From Phialophora verrucosa (Eukaryota; Ascomycota; Eurotiomycetes; Chaetothyriales; Herpotrichiellaceae): a DNA stretch of 64,000 nucleotides. Below, one piece after another: positions 35,104-45,187 of the stretch. A model generated the notes under the pieces. That model saw nothing but the letters and a program-made list of their open reading frames with translations, was not told where the DNA came from and ran no database searches. Location: positions 1,116,001 through 1,180,000 of the forward strand of contig MSED01000006.1 in the NCBI GenBank assembly GCA_002099365.1, in the 5' to 3' direction. The position numbers were made by a program, and so were the translations under genes. Each line of letters begins with the position of its first letter. The first letter of the stretch is position 1.

Positions 35104-35953
35104 GGCGTCCGCGAGACTTTGGGTATATATTTACTAGGAGGAATAAGTTGCAGTTCTGCCCTGCCTTGGAGCTGGAGACGTTTTTCAGGGCCTTTGAGCT
35201 GTTTGAGTACTCAAGTCCTTAGTATGCACCTGTCTCTTATGTTGCGAAGATGTCTTTGTCAACTTAGTATGCTCAGGTCATGATGTTCTCGGCCTCGGCA
35301 GGGTACCAAATTGGCACCAGTGGGAATTTGATTGGTTTTTGGGTAACACAGGGCCCAAGCCAGGGTAGTGGTGATGCCTGTCGGTATCTTACCCAACTCT
35401 GCCCAAATGCTCCCATCTTTGCTACGAATTGGCGTCCGCTCCCAGACCCTTTCCCAACGGAAGGTACAAGGTCATTTTCAAGGGAGCCAATGGGCACTGT
35501 CTGCCGTCGCACTGGTTGACGGAAACTTCTGCTCGTAGTGGCGCTGGCATTGTTTGACGATGTGGAAGCAGGGGGCAAGAATGCAGACGACAGCTTCTGC
35601 CTCATCTCGGGCCATGGGGCCATGCATTATTGGCTATAGTTGCCGTGCTGATGCCGAGTGGCCGCAGTTTGCCGCAGCTCCTTCCACAACCCCATACGAG
35701 TAGCCCAAACCACCCCCGCATGATAGGTCGCCGAGGAAGGGCATGCGATCCGTGGCCATGCTTCTGGTGGAATTGCCTACCAATTCTCTTTATCATCTTT
35801 GGCCAAGAAGCCGAAGGCTCTTCAAGGCTAAGACATTTAACACATAGGATTCCAGAGGAAGCTTGCCCCTCCCAAGAATTGAACAGCCATCAAAGCTCTT
35901 GAAGACGGGACTGCTCTTCCCAGGTTAGCAGAGCACGCAGCAATCACCACAAC
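35104..35953. promoter_or_regulatory. Divergent promoter region of BVMO 2 and SDR
   Basis: These 850 bases separate two head-to-head genes. The 10-mer cttagtatgc occurs twice on the plus strand within about 50 bases, near 35218 and 35263, and could be a repeated factor site, though chance is possible. No gene is supported. Confidence 0.45.
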
Positions 35954-37350
35954 ATGTCAGCAGTATACGAGTATACCGGTCCCGTCGATTGTAGCGTGGT
36001 ACCGGATAAGAGCCAATGCAAAGGCAGGAGCGTTGTTGTGACCGGAGGTAGGTCTGAGACTTGTGTCCAATCGCTTCCACTGAACCCTTGTTTGCATGCG
36101 GTTTGTGAAACAATCGGTACTGATTTGAGCCGTTTCACCAGGTGCCAATGGCATGGGAGAAGCATATGTTCGCGAGTTTGTCAAGAACGGGTATTTTCTA
36201 CGTCAGTCGCCCATTCCAAGACGACAACTAATGCCTGTGCCCACCACCAAGAGCATTCGTGACGTACTGCGACATCAACGAGGACAGAGGAAAAGCCATC
36301 GAGGCGGAACTGACTCCGTAAGTGTTGTCGCAAGGTCAGGAATGTTGTTTCAGAAGCTGACCATCGTCGGCTCCAGGGAGAAAACTTGCTTTGTTCAGTG
36401 CGACATAAGCTCCTGGGACGACCAGGTCCGATTGTTTGAGGCGGCCGTGACGAAGTCGCCCTCAAAGACCGTCGACATTGTCATTTCGAACGCGGGGCTG
36501 GGCAGAGGAGCCGGTGATCCCATGATGGCCTTGGAAGGTATGGTCACAACCATTGATATGACTGCCCCTTACCATCTAATCATTTGTGCCCCAAGATCCC
36601 TTTTCCAGGCCTACCAAACCTAGCATGCATATCATCGACATCAACCTGGTCGGCAACATGTACACCTTCAAACTCGCCATTCACTATTTTCGACGCGGCG
36701 AGCAGACTCCCGAGCGAGATCGGTGCTTTATCTTCATAGGTAGCATTGCCGGGATCTGTGATAACCTGGTACTTCATATCTTCACCCGCCCCTTCTCCTT
36801 TCTTTCCTAACGGCGGCCATCAAGGGGAGTTGGGAATACTCAACATCAAAATGGGGCCTCCGTGGCCTCATGCGGACCGCTCGACGACATGCACCCCACC
36901 ATGGTATACGAGTGGCTTATGTTGCGCCAGCGTAAGTGTATCAGTCACATTTGGTGGCTTCAACAAGAAGTCTGGCTGATATGGCACCTCCTAGCTGGAT
37001 TCGAACGGCCATCCAAACTCAGGAGACTCTGGACAGACTGGCCAAGAACGGAGTAGAGTTCGCAACCATCGAAAGTGCCGTCAAGTGTGTGATGAGGATT
37101 TCATGTGATAAGAGCATTAACGGTAAGGATGCAGGCTGCCTATCCTTCTGCTTTCCGTGGACGCACAAAGTGTATGATATCAAGCCTAACTTGGACCTCT
37201 TTAATAGGGCACTCGTTTGTCATTTGCTCTGAGTCGGTGAGCAGGGACGGTTTCATAGACGCCGAAGAAGACGATCGTACAGATGAGAATCACTGGCTTC
37301 AGAAGATCCAGAGAACCGTCTTCAGAGCCAGAGGAGATGCATGGCCGTAA
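35954..37350 (+). CDS. Short-chain dehydrogenase/reductase (classical SDR)
   Basis: An NAD(P)-dependent alcohol/ketone oxidoreductase. Eight exons (35954-36047, 36142-36190, 36252-36317, 36377-36537, 36596-36768, 36825-36931, 36995-37122, 37208-37350) sum in frame to 306 residues. The coenzyme motif TGGANGMG is at 30-37. The acidic residue in YCDINEDRG favours NAD. ISNAG is present, GSIAG holds the catalytic Ser, and Tyr186-x3-Lys190 (EYSTSKWG) completes the site. The layout resembles fungal 15-hydroxyprostaglandin-dehydrogenase-like SDRs. Exon 5 uses the acceptor at 36595, the one that keeps the frame into DPFSRPTKPSMHIIDINL. Next to a BVMO, it may supply the ketone by oxidising an alcohol; this is inference from position. 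Confidence 0.92.
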
Positions 37351-38218
37351 ACTACCATTCTAAGCGAGGAGACAGCCAAACCACACCGACTAGGCAGGAT
37401 AGAGCTTGTGAATGAAGCAAAGCCCCGTAAGCCATATGTTTGGTATAGTACAGTAGTACGGTGTCTCGTCTCGTGTCCATAGCTGTCATTCCAAGAGGCC
37501 GAGGCTCAGACTAGCCAAGCTCATAAAATCGGCGTATGGATTGGGCTAATTCCCGCATATCCAAGTCCTTCGCGTTTGCTGAAAACCTTCACACTCCTGC
37601 ATAGCAGCTCCTAAGAAACGTATCCGCGAGGGATCGCGTACTCTACGGGATCCACTGGCGCGTGCTCGATCTCATCACGCCCTTCTTGCTATAGTCACCC
37701 ACTGTCGGCGCCGATCTGGATATCGTGGGGTCCCCGCAACCTAACGAGAGACGTGGGAATAAGCCGTGATGGGCCTCGGGAGGACATCCAGCCTGGTGGC
37801 CGAGTCGTTGAGCATTGGTGAGACTCAGCTTCCACAAGGACGGTAGTGCCAACCAATGGCACGACTTCAGCCATCAACTTGCCAACCTTCAAATGCTGCC
37901 TATTGGGTACTCACAGCCGGACGAGGGACAACTGCCGAACCAACCGAAGTCGAAATGGGATAGCAAGCAACATCCGTACCGCGACGACCGGGAGTGATTG
38001 GCATGTCTCTAGGCCTCATCGACTCTCACAGCAACCCCTCTAAGTACCCAACCCGATGGTTCCCAGACTTATCAATACCCCGGATTCCACTCCACATGGG
38101 GGAACTGGAACAATGCCAGCATCAACTTCATCCAATTCTTCCTAGAACCTAGACAGACTATAGGGCCTCGCCACACTGAACGAAGCGGGAGAAACACCAA
38201 GAGATCGATCTCACAGAG
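37351..38218. other. Intergenic region upstream of TRI12-type transporter
   Basis: About 870 bases without a supported gene; should hold the SDR 3' end and the transporter promoter. Confidence 0.5.
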
Positions 38219-40363
38219 ATGGAAGAACCCAACACTGTCGGTATCCACAAGGATCCCACAGATATTCATATCGAGGACACCTCCAACCTTTCCCAAGTCG
38301 ATGGCCAGGTCGAAGGTCCTGTCCACGTCGAGCATGAGATTTGGGATGGCATCAATTCGAGGACTATCTTGGCCTTTCTTGTAAGTTTTCTGCCTCTGCC
38401 CGGCCCCCCGTGCGACATACGTGATGAAGGATGACGACTGACCCTTCTGCACCACAGGCCATCTGCGGTCAGCTGAGTGCCTATGAATACACCTTGCTCA
38501 TCCCCGCCGTGGCAGCACCTTATATCAACGCCGACCTCGGCCCAGACCCAAATTACATCTGGATCAACGTCACATGGGGCCTCGGAGCAGCCATCCTCGT
38601 CTCTGTCGGCGGCCGTCTAAGCGACATCTTCGGTCGCCGTTACTTCATGCTCGCTGGTGCAGTCATCTCGTTCCTTGGAACCATTGTCGGCGCCACGGGC
38701 CAGAGCATTGGCCAAATGATCGCCAGCGGCGTCATGTTCGGCATTGGGTCGGGGTTCCAGGAAATGGGGTTCGCCTGCATCATGGAGTTCATTCCCAACA
38801 AATACCGCCTGACGGCTCTCGGTATGTTGTCTGCAGGAGAAGGCTGTTTTCGATCATTTGACCATCGTCCATTATCACTGACTATGTTCCCGTGGTAGGT
38901 CTCTACGGCACAAGCGCCATCATGTGCATCTTTGCACCGCTGCTGACATACGTTTTCATCGCTCACACTGCCATCACCTGGCGAGGCGCCTACTGGTACA
39001 TGTGTGCTTTCCACGGGGTTGCCGGTATCTTTCTCTTCTGCTTCTACCGCCCACCAACGTTCGAGACCAAGCACAAGACCGACCATAAGTCTCGCCTGGC
39101 CCTCATGAAAGAAATGGATTACGTAGGCTTGTTTCTCCTTGTCGCCGGTTGCACCTTGTTCCTGATCGGCCTCAACTTCGGCGGCAGGCGTTTCCCTTGG
39201 AAAAGTGCTGAAGTCATTGCTCCCATCACTGTCGGCTTTGGCTGTCTTGTTCTCCTGTTTGTATGGGATTTTAATGCCAATCTGGAGTACCCTCTGTTTC
39301 CTCCTCGACTATTCCGACAATGGCGAGGGTGGGTTGGTCAATGACATCCCTTCTCCCTTCACAAACAAAGAAACTAACAACACATCCAGATACAACGTGC
39401 TCGTCTTCGTCGGTTTCTGCTGTGGTATGCTCTACTACAGCATGCAGGTCATCTGGCCTCGTGAATCCGCTCTACTTTTTGTTCCTGCCGACAAACCCAT
39501 CATCCGTGGCATCTACGCCAACCTGACTACCCTTGCAACTTGGGGTGAGTTCTTTCTATCCTGCATTCATGCAAAGCTTCACTTCGCTCTAGAGCGTCCA
39601 GAAGCTAACATTGTCTGACCCGCAGTTTCCCTGATCTCAGTTTGGGTCTTTTGCAGCCGTTTCGGGCACGAAAAGTGGCAGATATTCGGCTTCATCTGCT
39701 GCCAGACCGCTTTTGTCGGCGCCCTCTCGACCGTCGGTATCGACGACAAGGGCAAAGCCATCGCGTTGGTGTTTTTGATGTCCTGCTTCATCAATCAGCC
39801 CCTTTACATGCTCTTCAGCATGGTCTCGCTCAATTTAGAAGACCAAGCAGATATGTAGGTTCTTTTTGCCCTTTTGATGCATTACGATGTCTAAGGCACT
39901 GACAAATGAATGCAGGGGTGTTGCCGTCGGAGCTCTCTCCACTTTCCGACTTTTGGGCGGCGCCGTAGCCACCGCCATCTATTCGTCTATCGTCGATAAC
40001 CAATTCAAGACGAAACTCCCCACACACCTCACCGAGGCGATTGCAGGACTAAACTTCGACCGGGCAAACATCAAAGCTCTGATCGCGGCGGCCGCTGCCA
40101 ACACCGCTGCCGCATACGCCAAGGTCCCTGGGATTACCAACCAGGTTGTCGCTGCCAGCCAGCACGCCGTGAAACTGGCCTACGTTCAGGCCTTCCAAGT
40201 CGTCTTCTATACGGCTCTGGGCTTTGCCGTGCTGGCCCTCATCAGCGCCTTGCTCGTCTCCAACATTGACCCAGCCAAGAAGAACTTGGACAAGGCTGTG
40301 GTATTGGAGAACGAGACGGTCAAGGTCGACTCGAAGTTGGACCTAGAGGTGCAGAAACCGTGA
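38219..40363 (+). CDS. TRI12-type MFS transporter (14-helix fungal efflux pump family)
   Basis: A membrane proton antiporter of the family that includes the trichothecene pump and siderophore transporters. Exons 38219-38380, 38458-38821, 38899-39328, 39390-39544, 39626-39854 and 39916-40363 sum in frame to 595 residues. A hydrophilic N-terminus of about 45 residues is followed by membrane helices. The hallmark block INADLGPDPNYIWINVTW and the MFS motif GRLSDIFGRRYF are clear. Later helices include LVFVGFCCGMLYYSMQVIWP and VVFYTALGFAVLALISALLV. The name of the family does not imply trichothecene production; no such pathway is present. It may export a toxic intermediate or import a substrate for the surrounding enzymes. 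Confidence 0.94.
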
Positions 40364-40784
40364 TCGGTAATTGGGAAACATGCGAGTCCGTCCAAATACG
40401 GACGTGCTTCCCTGTGCGTGTCGATTCCTGTTGGCGAATTCCGAAATGGTACCGGCTTCCTCATGTAGAGCACAACACCGTGCAAGATTCAAGGACACAA
40501 ACACCTAGATGATGTTTCTCGCCTTCAGCTCAATACGTGGCCCAGTAGAATAAGCCTTTGTTGTGAGAAGATGCTTGATTGAAATATTACCTTCCTGCTC
40601 TCTCCGCCTCTCAACAGTGATACCAACTGCAGTAACTCATGAGTCGGGGGCGGTGTCGACTCTTGGAGTCGGCTCAAGGGGCGGAGCCGAAGTGGCTGAG
40701 GCAGGCCTTAAGAGCATTACAGATCGGTACTCCATGATCTTGTAAGCTCAGCTGTACACAGTACGCCCTTAGGATGTTTCCTAC
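40364..40784. other. Convergent spacer with two small GC hairpins
   Basis: This lies between the convergent transporter and PrpD genes. Two adjacent short inverted repeats are seen: gagtcg/cgactc at 40641-40662 and cggctc/gagccg at 40670-40689. They could be structure in 3' UTRs or traces of a small element. Confidence 0.45.
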
Positions 40785-42697
40785 CTACCGCTCATCCAGA
40801 GGTCCCTCCACGACTGCCGAAGCCAATAAGTCGCAGAGCCTATCAATGCTGGACGCACCTTCCAAGCGTTGACACTCAAGCACAATTTGATCAACTATAT
40901 CACCTGTCGTAGCAACGGCAGGATCGAACACAGCGGCAGCTTCTCTTCTGAATCGTTCTTCCACAGCCTGACCTTCCAACCAGGGAACATCGTCCATTGA
41001 AGCACGGTGGATGTGTCCGTCCTTCATCCTGACTTCAATACGACAAGACTGTTTGCCACGCTTGAAAAGTTCCTCGTCGTACAGAGGGTCAGTCTCGAGC
41101 ACACATTTCTGTATGAGCTTCTGCAGCCCTGCATTAGAGAACTGCACATACGTACCTTCGTCGACGCGGCCAAATAGCAGGGCTGCAGAGACGCCGTACT
41201 GTAAACTCATCTTTGTCTGCTGTTCTTTTTGGAATGGGCCACCGTTGTCACAGCCTGGATAGGCTCGAGCAGGCGATGTCGTGACGATAGTGACCCATTT
41301 AATGTTCTCAGTCGTAGCACTAATGTTTGGTTGTAGGTTGGTGTGAATCTGGAGGGCCACAGATACGGGAGTCTGGATGAAATTGCACCCGGCGATGGGC
41401 TTGAACTTTGTACCCATGATGCCAGCGCCGAATCCCAATACTTCGTTCGAGGCTGCTTCGATGAGCCAGCTACGAAAGGCAGTCGCGGCGACATCACGAT
41501 CACCACATCCATATGCCACGAACAAGCCATCCTTGCCCTCCAGCACGGTCTCACTGCTACTCATGCCTGCCCTGGCCAGGTCGTAGCTTGTGACGCCTGC
41601 TCGAGCAGCTGTGCCCATGTGTGTTTGGATCTCCGAACCTCCGGCCCAAGGCCACTCGTTCAGACCTGCGGACATGTTGGTGGCGAGGCCCAGTGCGTGA
41701 GCCGCGTGCGCACGGGTTATGGTAGGATCGGCCACAATGCCTGTTGCTGCGGCCGCAAACGACCCTATGATCCCACTGGGTCGGAAGTGCGGGTTACACA
41801 AACCCGAGTGGCGAACAGCAGAGCCTAGGACGGCGGCCATCTCGTAGCCTCCGACAATTGCTTTCAGGAGCTGCTCACCAGACCAGTGATCTCGCTGGGC
41901 GAGGGCAAGGGCGGCAGGAATGACCATGACGCCAATGTGAGCGCCAGCAGCAAGGTGCATGTCATCTCGAATGATACTATGCGGCAACAGTCAGCATCTA
42001 GCCAGTATTTGCTGGGAGAATGAGAACAGCGCAATGGATTGGGTCAAATAGTCGGCTAGAGTAAGGAACGGGACTCTCCTGAAGGAGCAAGGGAAGACCC
42101 AGAGTTCTAAAAATCTAGCACTATTGAACGAGGACGGTCGCCAAATGTGAGGCAGGGTAAAGAACCAAGCACACAGCAGTCATTGGTTCAAGAGTGAGTA
42201 ATGATGAACCTGGTTTCCTTCTTAAATGGCGTAGCACCCCAAGCCAAAACTCACCTGTGGGCGATAGAAGCATTCGTAAAAGCTGCCTTCTCAGCAGAGC
42301 AGTGCGAGTCCAGGCCCATGACAATCACAGCACCCTGCGATGAAGTGGGCAAACCACAGGCGCCACCACTACTGGCCCCGGCATATTTCAAGAGAGCACT
42401 GGCCCAGGGCGTTGACAGCCCAGAGATCAGTGCACCCAGGTAGTCGAGCAGGCAAAGGACAGTCTTATCTCGCACCTCAAAAGTCAGCTTGCTGTTTCTG
42501 ATCCGTTCCAGATGTTGTGCCGCCAGCTGGGTCAGGCTCGGCACCGCCAGCCCATTGTTTGCATGTCTATGTGAGTGATGCATGCTCGGATGCTCTGCCG
42601 CAGCTGGTGTCGCTCGTTCAGCTCGATCTTGAAGACCAAATGATGCTATTGTGTCGAAGGCATGTGCGGTGGCTGTGTTTGCACTGTCGGGTCCCAT
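40785..42697 (-). CDS. MmgE/PrpD family protein (2-methylcitrate dehydratase-like)
   Basis: By family a dehydratase or isomerase of tricarboxylates such as 2-methylcitrate (propionyl-CoA breakdown) or cis-aconitate decarboxylase-like enzymes. Two exons, 42697-42255 and 41976-40785, sum in frame to 544 residues. Conserved blocks: LTFEVRDKTVLCLLDYLGALISG, NASIAHS, AGAHIGVMVIPAALA, GYEMAAVLGSAV, HFRPSGIIGSFAAAA and GSEIQTHMGTAARAGVTSYDLA. The intron is 278 nt, the longest here. The predicted N-terminus is about 75 residues longer than bacterial PrpD and is polar and His-rich, so a later start is possible; the frame opens earlier at a non-ATG codon. A single isolated PrpD without methylcitrate synthase suggests a role other than the classic cycle. 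Confidence 0.88.
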
Positions 42698-43231
42698 ACT
42701 TGGCCGAATAACTACGATTGTCAATTCCGGAGCATTTGCAGTGGAATGCGAGGTATTCAATAGTTCTCACCGAGAGTCATGAAAGGGCAGAGACTGGTTA
42801 CTTCCCTGGAGATGCTATTTCCGTACGTTTTTGGAGTTTAACAGGTATGGCCATATCCAGCCGATGTTCGTACGGCTCTTCGGCATCTCGGTGGTCTCAA
42901 CGAATCAGGGTAAACTCTACTGTATCAGTCCACTCGTTGACTGAAAGTTGTCCCCTCGAGATTCGCTCCGCCGCAAGCGGTCCAAAGGGTGTCCGAGATC
43001 ACTCACGCTTTGCCGAGACAAACCAGCCGATTAGAAATCGATTTATGGTCGAGCCACTAGAAAACAGCTCGAGCTACCATCAACACATGTGTGGGCTCGC
43101 CCCGGGACCACCTAGCCTTGGCACCAAAAGGACAGTAAAGCAGTCTCAGGAGACGGCCAGAAGCTAAGAGAGGACAGCAGGGTCGAAAGAAGGAGAATAT
43201 CAACCTCTGTTTTCAACACCAACTTGTCGAC
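42698..43231. promoter_or_regulatory. Divergent promoter region of PrpD and NmrA-like genes
   Basis: About 530 bases between two head-to-head genes. No specific operator was recognised. Confidence 0.4.
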
Positions 43232-44759
43232 ATGTCCCATCGTATTCTTATCACCGGTGCTTCGGGTTACCTCGGTGGCACCCTTCTTGCCCGTTGGCAT
43301 ACCATTGCCCTTCCCAAATACGACAAGCTCTTTGCTCTCGTCCGGACAGAAGATCAGGGCAGGGCAGTCTACCAGTTGTATGGTGCTGAGCCCCTGCAAT
43401 TTGATGCCAAGGACGAAGCTGCCGTGCGGGACGCAATTGTCTCGAATAAGATCACCATTGTGTTCTTCCTCATTGACGCAGCTACCGCGGTCTCACAGGT
43501 CTTATTCATCAAGGCTCTTGCCGAGGTGAAGCAGGCCACGAGGATCGATGTTCATTTCCTCCATGTAAGTTGAGAATACCTCCCCTGGCGTCTGGCGATG
43601 GAGCTTGCAATGGTGGGCATTCTCAAACATTCTGTGCTGCAGAATCACTGCGAGACCGCATGAACTTTTGGGGTGTTTACGCATCCTGTACGCGTTCGAG
43701 AAACGTTCTGATGGTATTCATTCAGACTAGTGGTGCCAAACTCTTCTCGAGCCACGCTGGAGCGCCCCATGACATACCGCTTCTTGACACCACGCCAGAT
43801 TTGTACGAGATACAGAAGGCTCAGAAGCCACTGCTTCCTCCTCTAGGGCCAGTGAGTACTCACCTCGTTGACCAGAAAACGCTGGTGTTTGATAGTCTGG
43901 TCGCCCTTGGAGCTGACATAGACTCTCAAAGGCTGTGGGAGCCAATAACACGGTTGTCGAGCTCGACCAGCAGCTGGATGTGCACACTTATGTCTTTGTG
44001 CCCTGTATCGTGTGTGAGTAAAGTCATTTGTCCCATTGTCTTTTGATGTTAAGCCGGCTTGGTTTCACGTATGCAACCCTCTCTTGCAGGTCCAGCAGAG
44101 CAATAGCTCATGACTAACATCAAAATGTGGAGACGGTCCCGGAGAAGGTTTCGCCAACAAGATTTCCATTCAAACGGCGGCCATCGTCAAGGCCGCCCAG
44201 GCAGCACAACGGGTGTACGACGTGAACTCCAGCGGACAAGCAGTATGTACCCCGTCCTCTCTTCTCCCTCGCTGACCTTGGGTTGCTTCGTTAGGTCTGG
44301 CCGGTCTGTCACGTGCAAGACAACACATCACTCTACCTCGAGATCATCCGCTCGATACTGGCCGGGGAGAACCCAAGCCATGGCAAACAAGGTTACTACC
44401 TCGCTGCATCTGGAAGCATTGCCTGGAAGGATTTATATTCCGTCATGGCGAACACACTAGCGTCACGCGGGATCGTGGAAGATGCAAAGGTGATCCCTGC
44501 AACGGATGACTCGCTCGAGATAATGGCCAAAGGGTTGAACTGTCCCAAGGAATTCGTCTCTTTACAGTTAGGCGGAACGTATGATCACTCCGCACTTCAG
44601 CAAGCGTTTTCAAGTTGCTAACAATTAGAATTATGCAGATGCGTATTGGCCAGTCGAAACGGTGAGAGACTGGGGTGGAGGCCTGAGTATCAGCCTTGCC
44701 ACCTCCTCGAGACCGCCAAGGCAGAGGTCGAGTTGGTTCTCGATACGCTGAATCTGTAA
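43232..44759 (+). CDS. NAD(P)-binding extended SDR (NmrA/epimerase-like reductase)
   Basis: A soluble Rossmann-fold protein. Exons 43232-43564, 43726-43851, 43932-44013, 44133-44242, 44295-44578 and 44639-44759 sum in frame to 351 residues. The coenzyme motif GASGYLGG follows ILIT at the N-terminus. Later blocks include VFVPCIVYGPGEGFANKISIQTAAIV, which carries the YGPGxG substrate loop of epimerase/dehydratase-type SDRs, and QDNTSLYLEIIRSILAG. The catalytic Tyr-Lys pair is not obvious, so NmrA-type regulation or non-canonical reductase activity are both possible. The last intron has a ctaac branch point and ends at 44638, restoring the normal ending (ERLGWRPEY...AKAEVELVL). Its substrate is unknown. 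It is divergent from PrpD. Confidence 0.85.
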
Positions 44760-45187
44760 ATTTGTCTCCATGACCAGACTTTCGATGTGATCGACGAAGG
44801 ATTAACTGGAAATATGGCCGATGTGTTTGGTATTGAATGGATGTGGAACGCCTGGTACTCTGCTCGTCCGAGACATCTAACACGCGGCTAAATGGGAGCA
44901 TGGAGGTAGGACATCGTTGTCGTCACCAGAAATAGAAATGATTTGGCAAAACCTGACCGTGTCCCAACCGATCACAAGTTTGTGTTTACGGCGGATAGTG
45001 CCATAGACGCAAGTCGTGGAGACCTCGAAGAACGTCGAGACAAGCACCCATGTGATCTACAATTGGTGTCGAGTTCATACAGCTCCCTGCAAACGTAACA
45101 AGCTCCAAGCACAAGTCCAAGTCCATTGCCGCATGCTGAGATAGTTAGATGGCTTGCTCACATATCAAGCGTCTCAAGCCTTGAGAA
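44760..45187. other. Convergent intergenic spacer
   Basis: About 430 bases between two convergent genes; nothing recognised. Confidence 0.5.

Noticed and set aside
40641..40689. Rho-independent-style terminator hairpins
   Set aside because: Hairpins are present, but this is a fungal nuclear sequence with poly(A)-dependent 3' ends, and no T-run follows.
41977..42254. Possible extra exon within the 278-nt PrpD intron
   Set aside because: Splicing directly from 42255 to 41976 restores the conserved NASIAHS-IIRDD region and frame; the frames inside the intron lack family motifs.
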